The notes below the pieces were generated by a model. That model was not told the origin of the DNA and made no database searches. It saw only the letters and a list, made by a program, of their open reading frames with translations. The position numbers were made by a program, and so were the translations under genes. Shown here piece after piece: positions 47,179-56,978 of a stretch of DNA of 64,000 nt. Within the stretch, counting starts at the first letter, position 1. Each line of letters starts with the position of its first letter. The stretch is from positions 42,084,354 to 42,148,353 of the forward strand of contig CM038044.1 in assembly GCA_021397845.1 (NCBI GenBank), given 5' to 3'. Origin of the DNA: Areca catechu. Lineage: Eukaryota; Streptophyta; Magnoliopsida; Arecales; Arecaceae.

Positions 47179-49890
47179 ATTATAATATCACTGACTGAGC
47201 CAGCTATAGTTGGCTGCTTTGTACTCTTCCAACTCACTGCATCACAATATAGGGTGAAGACATACCCTGATATGGATTTGCTATCATCTAAATCTGATTG
47301 AAAACTAGAATGTGTATAACCTTCTAGTTTTAATTCAGATCCATCATATATAAAAAAAACATCCTTAATCCTTCTCAAGTACTTAAAAAGATTTTTTATA
47401 GCTTTCTAATGATCCTCCCCTAGATCAACCTAGAACCTACTTACTATGCCCAAGGCATAAGCAACATCAGGCCTGATACATAACATGGCATATATGATGA
47501 TCCTACAACCGAAGTGTAAGAAATCATATTCATCCTTTCTCTCTCTTCTGATGTCTTAGGTGATATCTTCTTTGAGAGATGTATACCTTGACTCATAGGT
47601 AAATAACCCCTCTTCCATCCATGTTGAATCTCTTTAACACTAAGTCAATGTATCTAGATTGGGATAAGCCTAGCATCCTTTTAGATCTATCTCTATAGAT
47701 CTTTATTCCCAATATATAGGATGCCTCTCCCAGATCCTTCATGAAAAACTTTGATGATAGCCAAGTTTTGACCAATTGTAACATTAGGATATCATTCCTA
47801 ATAATAAGTATGTCACCGACATATAGAACCAAAAAGATAATTGCACTTTCATTTATTTTTTTATACACACAAGATTAATCCACATTTTTAATGAAGCTAA
47901 ATTCTTTGATTGCTTCATCAAAACAGATGTTCCAACTCCTCGATGCTTGCTTTAATCCATATATGGAATTTTTAAGCTTGCATACTTGGTTTGGTCTCCC
48001 ACTTGAGACAAACCCTTCTGGTTATAACATATAAACTTCTTTCTCAAGATATCCATTGAGAAAAGCAATCTTTACATCCATCTGCCAGATTTCATAATCA
48101 TAGTATGTTACTATTACAAGCAAAATCCTGATGGACTTGAGAATTGCTACTGGTGAAAAGGTTTCATCATAGTCAATACCATGCCTTTGTCTAAAACCTT
48201 TTGCCACTAGCCCGACCTTGTAGGTATCTACTTTGCCATCTGCTCTAATCTTCTTTTTGAAGACCCATTTACATCCTATTGGGTTTACTTCTTCAGGTGG
48301 ATCTACCAAGGTCCAAACCTGATTAGAATACATGGAGTCTATTTCAAATTTCATGCCATATAGCCATTTATCAGAGTCTTTACTCTCAATAGCTTACGAA
48401 TAAGTCATAGGATCATCATCCTAAATGATACTAGCCTCATTGTCATTTCCAATGACAAAGCTATATCTGAGAGGTACACCCCGCACCCTCTCTGACCTTC
48501 AGAGAGGAGGTGTGTGATGTGGCTATTCCTGATCATCAAGAATATTTGGCTGAGGAATATCATTTGAGGACTCTTCAAGTTGTTGGTTTTGAACTTCACT
48601 TAATTTAAGTGTTGTTCTACTACTTCTTCCTTGGATAAATTCTTGCTCCAAGAATGTAGCATGTCTACTAACAAATACCTTTTATTCTATAGTATGATAA
48701 AAGAGGTATCCAATACCCTCTTTGGGATAACCAACAAATATGTATTTGTCAGCCCTAGCACTTAACTTATGTCCAAAATTATTCTTGACATAAGCATAGC
48801 AATCCCAAATATTTAAATATTTAAGATTTGGTCTTTTGCTATTCCATACCTCATATGGAGTGCTAGTCACTAACTTTGATAGTACTCTGTTAAAAATATA
48901 AGCAACAGTTTCGAAAGCAAATACCCAAAAGAAAATAAGAAGTCTGTGAAGCTCATCATGGACCTCACCATGTCTAACAAGGTGCGATTCCTCCTTTCTG
49001 CCACATCATTTAATTAGGATGTATAAGGAGGAGTCCATTCAAAGATTATGCCTTTGTTCTTAAGATGGTTTAGAAACTCACTAGACAAGTATTCTCCTCC
49101 TCGATTTGAATGAAGAATCTTAATACTATGTCCAGTTTGTTTTTTAACCATACTTTGATACTCTTTGAATTTATCAAAGACTTCGAACTTGTATTTCATT
49201 AGATATACATGTCCAAACCTAGATAAGTCATCAATAAATGTGATGAAATATGAGTATCCACTTCTAGCCTGAGTTATCATAGGTCCACATACATCAGTAT
49301 GTACAAGACCTAATAATTTAGTTGCCCTGCCTCCATATCCAGTGAAAGGAGACTTGGTCATTTTACCTATGAGGCAAGACTCACAAGTTCCTAATGATTG
49401 AAAATCATAAGGGTCAAAGTAATTATCTTTGACTAACTTGTTTATCCTTGACTCACTTATATGACCTAATCGGCAATACCAGAGAAAAGTGACATTGACA
49501 TTATCTCTTTTTCTCTTCTTGTTATCAACAAGTAATATTTCATCATTGAGTTCTAAAGTTAAAAGACCATTAATAAAAGAACCATGTCTAAATATGTTAT
49601 TAGAATAAAGAATAGAGCAGCCACTACTCTTTACATTTATTTCATATCCTTGTTGTAATAACAAGGATATAGAAATAATATTTCTTACAATATTTGGAAC
49701 ATAGTAGAAGTCTTTTAACTTTAATATATTACCCGGAGGTGATAATAAAAGATAAATGCCCATAGCTTCAGCATACATGGCTTCACCACTTGCTCCATAT
49801 AGCTTGAAGTCACCTTTCTTCAAACTTCTAATTCTGTGGAGTCCCTATAATGACTTACAGAAATGAGACCCACATGCAGTATCTAATACT
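47179..49890 (-). pseudogene. pol: C4 pol: protease to truncated RNase H
   Basis: Minus strand. Protease LDTACGSHFC near 49886 (preceded by a stop). Integrase zinc region near 49380-49480; the first Asp is kept (HTDVCGP), Asn at 49104-49106 replaces the second, and the element was cut down near the Glu (a stop after WTPPYTS). RT motif reads YVGD (47812-47823), the second catalytic-site residue being Gly. RNase H begins EGYTHSSFQSD with His for the catalytic Asp and ends abruptly after WKSTKQPTIAGS, joined to LTR sequence; the C-terminal half with TEAEY and YCDN is gone. Confidence 0.9.
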
Positions 49891-50763
49891 CATGAATTAG
49901 AAATTGAAGCACTTAATGATAAATTTGCTTGTATTATGTACAAACCTTTAGATGCTACTCCAGCATCATGCTTCATACTTGCAAGATATGTCTTGCAATT
50001 TTTCTTCCAATGCCCTTGCTTGTCGCAATGGAAACAGGCTCCATCATTAATAGCCTTCTTAGCTTTCTTCTTCTTCTGGATGCTCTTTTTAGGGTTGAAT
50101 TTTGTGTCTAAACCCTTCTTCATTGCCTATTTCTTCTTCTCATCAATAAGAAGAAGATGAGCCTTATCTCCCTTAAAATGGCTCTCTGCTGTCTTAAGCA
50201 TGTTAAGTAGCTCAGGAAAAGAGGTATTCAGTTTGTTCATATGATAATTTAAAATAAACTAAGAGAAGGAATCCGGGAGTGACTGCAGGATCAAGTCCTG
50301 GTTGAGTTCACCATCCATTAAAAATCCTAATTGACCTAATCGGGTGATTAAGTCAATCATTTTCAAAACATGGGCTTAGACTGATGAACCCTCACTCATT
50401 CATGCATGGAACAACTACTTTGATATCTCGTATCGAGCAGCCCTACTTTGCTCTCCATAAAGCTCTTTTAAATTAAGCAATATGGACTGAGGTTCCATCT
50501 CTTCATGTTGCCTCTGAAGCTCATTGCTCATTGAGGCCAATATGATGCACCTAACGGTCATGCTATCATTTAGCCACATTTTATGTGTGGCCCTTTCCTT
50601 CTCAGATGCATCCTTTCCGGTCAGCTCAGGATCCAAAGAATCAAGAATATAAGAAGCTTCTCCTGAGTCAGTACTATCCTCAGGTTCCTTAACCAATCCA
50701 CATAATTGGGATCGTCAACTTATTAGCATCTAAAATGCCCTGTAGTGATAAATTTGAAGCCGT
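49891..50763 (-). pseudogene. gag: C4 gag with zinc knuckle, start codon lost
   Basis: The start aligned to C1 (MASSLSL...) reads ACG on the minus strand (plus CGT at 50761-50763) before ASNLSLQGILDANKL, so the initiator is lost. A frameshift follows near 50715, then LNLKELYGEQSRAARYEISK (50415-50480). Knuckle CFHCDKQGHWKKNC is intact at 49995-50036. A Lys-rich stretch lies just before it. Several stops. Confidence 0.85.
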
Positions 50764-50943
50764 ATTAAATCCTACATTTATTTAAAGAATAATATAAGCA
50801 TACCACTCAAAATGACATTCGTAACTAGATAAGGACTTATATCTAATTATGTCTTCCACTATTTCATTCGAATACCATAACCCTCACCTATGGTAAGCAA
50901 GAAACCTTACTTGGTTTCTTTAGTGGGGTTGAGATTCAAATTC

Positions 50944-51255
50944 CTCATAAGTATCTTGTGTTACACAACAAACACTCATGAGTTCAAAGGTAGGAATTCC
51001 TTTCTAATTGCAACCCATGCAATTCTCAACAAATAAACTACCTCTAAGACACTTATAGTCTTGTGTTACACAACAAACTTGAATGTCTTAGTTTAGTCAG
51101 ACCCTTCATTTCCACATAGACATGTTCGAATAATATTGCCCTTATGTTACACAACAAAGCAATACTACCAAACATACTATAAAGCATAAAATGCACTAAG
51201 ACAATTCATATTTAATAGTAGAGTAGGCCTTGTGTTACACAACAAACCTACTATA
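50944..51255 (-). promoter_or_regulatory. C4 leader hairpin series (four)
   Basis: Four hairpins, each with minus-strand loop TTGTTGTGTAACACAAG (one has ATAAG at its end). Loops, plus coordinates: 50955-50971, 51060-51076, 51141-51157, 51229-51245. Arms differ: CTCATAAGT with ACTCATGAG; CTAAGACA with TGTCTTAG (51044-51051, 51084-51091); AATATTGCC with GCAATACT; AGTAGG-type with CCTACT. Loop ends TTGTTGTGT and CAAG are the same as in C1. The C4 loop can itself pair (TTGTG with CACAA). Confidence 0.8.
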
Positions 51256-51707
51256 GTTATTAATATGAACTATACTTAGCATGAAGGAAGGCAAACTATA
51301 GTGTGTTTATTCAATTTGGCAAATTCTATTTTAAGGTCTAGATATAGCCAAATTGGCCAGATAAGTAGAAGAGATGAGGGGGTCTCCCCATTGCTTTCGT
51401 TAGACACCAAAATAATTGGCTAGGTCAAACAACGGAACCAATTAAAAATCTTATTCCCTTTACCTTCCCAGAACATCTTGCCCAGACACCAATTGACTAA
51501 TCATGTAACCCTAAATGAAATTGCCTTTTAACTAACTTGCACTATGACTAAATATTTTGATTAAGAGGACTTTTAGTGGTCTTAAAACACATCCTAACTA
51601 ATCATAACAACATGATAATAAAACTAGCAACCAAGCATATTTACCCTAATATGCATAACATAAGATGATTATTTCGAAAAACTATTCACATCACTTGTTC
51701 ATGGGAT

Positions 51708-51804
51708 ATGGCCACAGCAGCACCCCTACATGCCATAGAAGATCCCATTGAATGGAAAGAAAGGGCCTTTAAACCCTCCTTTACTTCTATGACCAGACGG
51801 CCAT
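51708..51804 (-). promoter_or_regulatory. PBS-side leader stem in C4
   Basis: CATAGAAG (51734-51741) pairs with CTTCTATG (51784-51791), enclosed by ATGGCC (51708-51713) with GGCCAT (51799-51804). C5 has the equivalent CATAGGAGA with TCTCCTATG (56810-56867) in the same context (ACCCCTACATGCCATAG on the plus strand). A changed to G on one arm and T to C on the other, keeping the pair. Confidence 0.7.
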
Positions 51805-51967
51805 GGTGACTAACACTATCCGAAGCTATTACTAAGATATAACATATCATATATATCTCTTTAAACTAAATCATGCATCAAAAATATGATAACATAGCAT
51901 ATGATTATATTTTTCTATCACATAGCATTCATTAATTCAAATGACCATTAATTGAATAAAATAAGAG

Positions 51968-51980
51968 GGCTCTGATACCA
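51968..51980 (-). other. C4 primer-binding site
   Basis: Plus GGCTCTGATACCA, minus TGGTATCAGAGCC, four bases from the LTR end. Confidence 0.93.
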
Positions 51981-51984
51981 CTAT

Positions 51985-53272
51985 TGGGTTTCAGTGATGC
52001 AACAAAAGCATGGATTTCAAAAATTTTCATTTTTGAAACTCCAATGACTTGAAACCCTAAGCCCGAGATCACTTATTCACTATAATTAACAAGTCACAAA
52101 ATTAGGGTTCAAAAAAATACCTGGAACACTAATTCCTTTTCTTTCCACTAGGCTCACAAATACAAGCCCTCCAGAGGTGATCCACAAAAGAATTAAACCT
52201 ATGAACCACTCCTTTGTAGGCTGCTTGATCAACTAGGACTCGTCTAATAGCCTTTCAACCTTCAGCAGCCTTTCTTTCCTTACTCAGATCTACACCCTTC
52301 AATAAAGCACTTCGAGCCCTTTCCAAATCTACTCTTATCTTTTTCTAATACTTCCTAATTCTGTTCCTAAGCTCTTGTCTTAAAATGGCAGACTTGTCTT
52401 AAGACAAAGACCTAAGTCCTAACAAGGGAAGGAAGAGACAAGGAAGATAGAGTATAAGAGAGTTTGGAGTGTGTAAGAAAGAAAGATAATCTTTGAGATA
52501 TTTTCTCTCAGCATAACACCATAGGCTATTTATAAGAGAAGGGGAGGTGCCAATCATGCCTCTTCATCAACCTTTGATTTGTCTATCAACAGATCAAATA
52601 AGACCCTTCATTAAGGAGTCTTATCTTGAAGAGTCAAGACCTTTCATGTGCCAACCATCCTTAGTCGATCCTTCTGATTATTTTAGGATTTTTTTTCTTC
52701 ATGCCACATGGCATGTAACTAATGATAAGGCTTCTCAATTGGCATGGAAATGAAAAGACTTATCCATCTGATAAGTTCCTTAAAGCAGAAAGACTCTCTA
52801 CTATCATAACTGGCGACAACAGTGAAGGGATGCAACCCTTCACTTAATGCTTGCCAAAAACTTCTTCGCCATATGCTATCTTTGACCAGTCAAAGTATAT
52901 CGAACATGGGTGTCAAATGAAAGGAGATTAAATGTACTTTATCACCATATTAGTGATTATCATGTAGAAGGATTCTTGGTCTTTCTGTGTCCCTTTATTT
53001 GCCGAGTACTCAATTTTGGCACCAAGAATCCTATGCCATTGGAACTCTTGATATATGGCACATAAAATGTTGAAAAATTATTAGACAAATTTTGTTAATT
53101 TTGTCTCACTTAGGACTCAGCCCATTTAGGTCTCCAATAAATTGGTTAGTCCATATAGCAACCTTTTAGACCCAATTCAATTGGGTTAGGAGATTAGGTT
53201 AGCCTACACATGCTAGTGTGCAATCTAGCTAACCAATTAGGATCCCATGACCCTAATTAAATGTCAATTAAG
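51985..53272 (-). repeat. C4 5' LTR (first half; interrupted by C5/C6)
   Basis: Matches 44802-46080 closely (for example ATTTTTGAAACTCCAATGACTTG) and breaks at CCTAATTAAATGTCAATTAAG, where the other copy continues. The remaining approximately 1.1 kb must lie right of the window. The five bases before the insertion are TTAAG; their duplicate is outside. Confidence 0.9.
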
Positions 53273-53580
53273 TGAAGGTAAAAAATACCTACACTTAGCA
53301 TACAATATGCAAGAAAACATGATAGAAAGATATGCATTTTAAAATAATTTTAAATCGTACACAGCGGAAGGGTCGGTAGATAGATTTAAATGATCTACCG
53401 ATCTACCCACAACAGGATCTAGTATAATGACCTAGCATGCATATAACATCAAAGCTAGAGAAACAACAAATATAAAAGTATCATACCTTTATACCAAGAG
53501 AGAAGCAGTGGAAGTGCTGTAAGAAGGAGGAGGGTGCTCGAGCCACACACGCATCGGGCCTTTACAGGATATCCACACCT
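53273..53580 (-). repeat. C5 3' LTR, truncated
   Basis: TGAAGGTAAAAAATACCTACACTTAGC matches 56979 onward for about 310 bases (to GGATATCCACACCTGGG), then jumps into integrase sequence at GGGTTTTGATGCAC. The C6 integrase reads GGGTTTTGATACAC at 60735, so a deletion of several kb joined the LTR to integrase at a short homology. Confidence 0.88.
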
Positions 53581-54430
53581 GGGTTTTGATGCACTTTCCA
53601 GTTTGTTTTTCTACTTCATTACAATATCATTTGAACATTTCAAACGATTCATATTTATGTCTCATCAAGAAGACATAACCATACCTCGAAAGGTCATCTG
53701 TAAAAATAATGAAATATCCATACCCTCCCATGGCACTAACATTCATGGGTCCGCATACATCAGTATGTATCAAACATAAAATTTCATTGGCTCGATCACC
53801 TTTTCTAGTAAAAGGTGACTTAGTCATTTTTCCAAGAAGACAGGACTCACAGTTTGAAAGTGAACTATCTTCACTAAAATCGAGGAGATCCTCGATTTTC
53901 AACCTGTTTATCTTAATCCTGTTAATATGACCCAGCCTACAATGCTATAGGTATGCATCGCTAACATTATCTATCGTAGGGCATTTGCTAGACGTGTACA
54001 TTACACTAACAGGTCATGAAAGTACATAAATGCCATCATGCATTTGTCCATTCAAAACAACAAAATCATTCAAAATGATTTTGCAAATGTCATTCTTTAT
54101 TAATAGTTTATAACCATACATGGCCAATTGGCCTACAGAAATGACATTCAAAATAAAAGGACAAAAATGATACTCATTCAATATGACAGTACAGGACTCA
54201 AAAACAAGTTTAAGGACTCCCAATGCCAAAACTAGAACTCGGCTTCCATTTCCTACGTTCAATAACCTCTCCTCATCATAGAATCTTCTACTAACTTGAA
54301 GTCCCTGCAAAGAATTGCAAATATAAATTGGACTTCCTGTATCCAATACCCAGTTAGTAATATCATAAACAGAGAAACTATAAGGTGTTATCATATAAAT
54401 ACCTTGTCTAAGACCATCCTGCACCTTTCT
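53581..54430 (-). pseudogene. C5 integrase N-terminal part and protease
   Basis: Minus strand. Protease LDTGSPIYICNSLQG (near 54330-54360) with an intact catalytic triplet, in an open frame 54014-54424. Integrase zinc region NCESCLLGKMTKSPF (near 53830) and first catalytic Asp kept (HTDVCGPMN near 53750). It ends at the deletion near 53590, so the second Asp, the Glu, RT and RNase H are absent. Confidence 0.88.
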
Positions 54431-55053
54431 CTTCTTGGACCTGTTTGGGTCAAGGGACGCAATATAAAGAGGACAGTTCCTCTTCCAATGACCCTGCTTC
54501 TTGTAGAAGAAGACTCCGCCTAGCTTTGATCAGCCTTCACTTTCTTGGCCTGACTGGGTCCAGAAGCACTAAGCACCTTTTTCCCTTTATTATTTTTTTT
54601 CTTCCCTTTCTTAAAGGGACGACGCCCTTCCGAAGAACCTCCCACTAGATTCACCACCCTTTTATTCAACTGGTGATCTTTCTCATAAGTCTACAGCAAC
54701 CCCAACAGACCATGGTAGTTAACTATAGACTTATCATTCTATAATGATCGAGAAAGTCTAGATAGGAGGAGGGGAGAGAATTTAAAATCGCATCTTTCCC
54801 AAGCTGTTCATGCAAGGGACATCCAAGCTTGCCCAAGCGCTCAATCATCTCGATCAGAGAGCCACTTTTGATAAGTATCTTTGACCGAACCCTGAGCATT
54901 GGCAGCAGGGATCTCAGGTGCTGGTTCTGATATCACATACAGGATCCATTCGGGCTCCAGGACAATCTTTAGCCTTCGATACCAGCTATCAAAGTTGGGT
55001 CCATTGAGCTTCTCATTGTCGAGAAGAGACTGAAGAGATAGGTTGGAAGACAT
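54431..55053 (-). pseudogene. gag: C5 gag, internally deleted
   Basis: ATG at 55051-55053: MSSNLSLQSLLDNEKLNGPN. Near 54855 about 180 bases present in C6 (62005-62230) are missing; the join CGATCAGAGAGCC has a short shared TCA. The former zinc knuckle reads VFFYKKQGHWKRNC: first and second Cys are replaced by Val and Tyr. The Lys-rich segment (KKGKKKNNKGKK) is kept. Confidence 0.85.
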
Positions 55054-55216
55054 CTGAAAAAAATCAAAACTAATTAGTGTATATGAATAATTAATCTAAA
55101 GGCATGGACTTTAGTCTAAAGGTCCCTTCCACTATTTTGCACATATTGGTAGCCTCTACCTCCAATCTGAGGAATTACTTTAATTCCCTAGTGGGTACTA
55201 AAGTCCAATAGACAAT

Positions 55217-55447
55217 ACATGAGCCTGACTTTGGCAGGCCCACCCAAGCATGTCTAAAGGTAGGTTCTTTAACCGATTACTTCTCCAAGTAACCTCTAGT
55301 AATTGGGTGTTGCCCTAAGGAGCACTTCAATCAGCCTTTGGGCCTCCTATTGAAGGTCCTGGTTAGGTCCAACTATTAACATAACAAAATTCAATTCTTC
55401 CAAATAATGAATGGTCAAGCCCAACTTTGGCAGGCCCACCTGACCAT
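55217..55447 (-). promoter_or_regulatory. C5 leader hairpin series (three)
   Basis: Given on the plus strand. (1) ACATG 55217-55221 with CATGT 55249-55253, inner GCCTG with CAGGC. (2) CTTCAAT 55325-55331 with ATTGAAG 55349-55355, loop CAGCCTTTGGGCCTCCT. (3) ATGGTCA 55411-55417 with TGACCAT 55441-55447. Loops 1 and 3 share ACTTTGGCAGGCCCACC; loop 2 is a shorter relative. Arms are unrelated. C6 keeps hairpin 2 exactly (62694-62700 with 62718-62724) and has altered versions of 1 (CATGAG/CTCATG, 62587-62617) and 3 (62780-62816). Confidence 0.72.
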
Positions 55448-55819
55448 CGTTAAGAGAGTCATACTAAGCCATCATATTAGGAACAGTAATTCCAATAGCC
55501 TGATTATTACCCGATCTTTAGATCTATCGATGAACACCGAACTACTGGACACATTACTATCTCACTTAATGGGAGGCTAAGACTTGGTTATCTCTATAAC
55601 TTTATCCTTTTAAGGACCTAATAATTTAAAAAAAATTTAGATTAATATGACAGATAAAGAGATGACAAGACATGGATCAACCTCCCACTAACTACATCAA
55701 CAATCTAGGAGGGTTACATATAAATAATGATCCATGGGCACCTAAAATCAGTCAAGACTGATCAACCTAGGTGATAAGGGTTAACACGAGTCAATGAGCT
55801 ATCTAATCAATCCTGATCG

Positions 55820-55960
55820 ACCACGTTGGCCAGGTAAGTGAGATCATGTGTTGGGTTCTGCCATTAACCGTCTTGCCTTAGATACCAACATAGTTGGCCA
55901 GGTAAGAGGTAGCCCCAAAGAACCATGATCACAATGCCAAACTTATCTCGACACCAATCG
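55820..55960 (-). promoter_or_regulatory. Shared leader block in C5
   Basis: On the minus strand, TTGGTGTCGAG, GGTTC, CCTGGCCAAC, TTGGTATCTAAGG and a second ACCTGGCCAAC occur in the order seen in C1. Stem CCAAC (55885-55889) with GTTGG (55893-55897); C6 has the same at 63257-63269. C1 and G2 have CCAAT with ATTGG at this place. Confidence 0.6.
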
Positions 55961-56359
55961 ATTCATCATACTCGATTAGACTAGCCTAAAGACTCGGGCT
56001 TTCCACTGAGCCACAAATTAGGTCCATTTAGATTATGGACTAATCAATATAACTATTAGATAGAACTAGATAAAAAATCCTAACTCAACATTTGATTAGA
56101 TTAGTTCTCTAATTAGTCCAATGCATCTAAACTTGGGTCTAACCCAATTAAGGACCTAATAGAAGCTAACATATGACCCTTAAGGCTTATTGAAATGATT
56201 TAAAATCTTTTGAATCATATTCCTAAAGTTTTTAGTCATTTTTAATTCAAAATTAAGTTCAACAGCCTTAAGTAAATTAAAACAATTTTAATTTATCATG
56301 TAAAATAATTTTACAAAAATTAAAATTTGAATTCACTATATTTAAGAATTTTTTAACCC

Positions 56360-56605
56360 AAGTATCGACACTCCAGGAGCAAGTGTTGACTCAAGGCCTG
56401 AGACAGGGAACAGAAAACAAAACAACATGTTTTCTAGCATGCACTCAAGTGTCGACACTTCATAGGTCAAGTGTCGACGCTTCAGGGTCAAGTGTCGACA
56501 CTACAAGGTCAAGTGTCGATACTTCCTCCTGTCTCAGAAGAAAAACAGAAACTAGATCTCAGGAAATATTCCTATGAGTTGATACTTCAAAGGCCAAGTG
56601 TCAAC
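56360..56605 (-). repeat. 21-base tandem repeat with palindromic core (C5)
   Basis: Units spaced about 21 bases contain AAGTGTCGACACTT, a perfect 14-base palindrome. Copies: 56447-56460 (perfect), 56469-56482, 56490-56503 and 56511-56524 with single changes, plus degenerate flanking copies near 56360, 56391 and 56596. The same array lies in the C6 leader (63731-63980), and related units lie in the LTR (57756-57842). Confidence 0.85.
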
Positions 56606-56809
56606 TCACAGCCTGAGACAACAAAAAAATAGTGATTTGAAATCAAATGTTTCTCCAAACATTCAAGCAAAACTGATAAAAAATAACTCTTAGACCTTAT
56701 CTAAAGTTGTTTTATGATCATTTCATTAGATTAAAATATTTTTAACCTACAATTTTCTTTCTTCTTATTTTCTTTTTCAAGAGTCAATCATAGCGGCACC
56801 CCTACATGC

Positions 56810-56867
56810 CATAGGAGATCCCATTGAATTGGAAGAGAGGATCTTGTAGCCCTACTTCTCTCCTATG
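56810..56867 (-). promoter_or_regulatory. PBS-side leader stem in C5
   Basis: CATAGGAGA (56810-56818) pairs perfectly with TCTCCTATG (56859-56867) around about 40 bases. Counterpart of the C4 stem at 51734-51791, with a compensatory pair change. Confidence 0.7.
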
Positions 56868-56965
56868 ACCGGACGACAATGGTGAAGCACTCAATCCAAG
56901 TACTTAAGAAAGAAAGGAGATGTTTTTAGCATGCTAGCATCATTAAACTACAAAATGAACCTATT

Positions 56966-56977
56966 GCACTGATACCA
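56966..56977 (-). other. C5 primer-binding site (variant)
   Basis: Minus TGGTATCAGTGC one base from the LTR; A replaced by T relative to TGGTATCAGAGC of the other elements. Either a mutation or a family variant; the C6 counterpart is outside the window. Confidence 0.8.
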
Positions 56978-56978
56978 T

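Larger units (their letters stand above)
50764..51967 (-). other. C4 leader with four hairpins and a conserved block
   Basis: No gene. It contains the hairpin series at 50944-51255, a stem GAAACC/GGTTTC at 50901-50918 equivalent to one in C1, the shared leader block at about 51365-51490 (minus TTGGTGTCT twice, CCAA/TTGG at 51407-51419), and a PBS-side stem at 51708-51804. The order of these parts agrees with C1. Confidence 0.75.
44802..53272 (-). mobile_element. C4: Ty1/copia element, minus strand, 5' LTR interrupted
   Basis: 3' LTR on the left (44802-47178), gag-pol, structured leader, PBS, and the first part of the 5' LTR (51985-53272), where C5/C6 inserted. LTR length matches C1, and proteins and leader hairpins are related to C1, so the two are one lineage. 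The RNase H end and polypurine tract are missing next to the 3' LTR. Dead by stops, a lost start and altered active sites. Confidence 0.93.
55054..56965 (-). other. C5 leader
   Basis: No gene. It contains three hairpins with a common loop (55217-55447), the shared leader block (about 55820-55960, with CCAAC/GTTGG at 55885-55897), the palindrome array (56360-56605) and a PBS-side stem (56810-56867). C6 repeats the same order at 62421-64000. Confidence 0.75.

Noticed and set aside
51040..51260. CRISPR-like array (repeated TTGTGTTACACAACAA)
   Set aside because: The repeats are irregularly spaced (about 80-105 bases), each is a hairpin loop with its own flanking arms, and the context is a eukaryotic copia leader.
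56383..56577. Plus-strand frame with SSVD repeats
   Set aside because: It results from reading the palindromic 21-base repeats; there is no independent evidence of coding.
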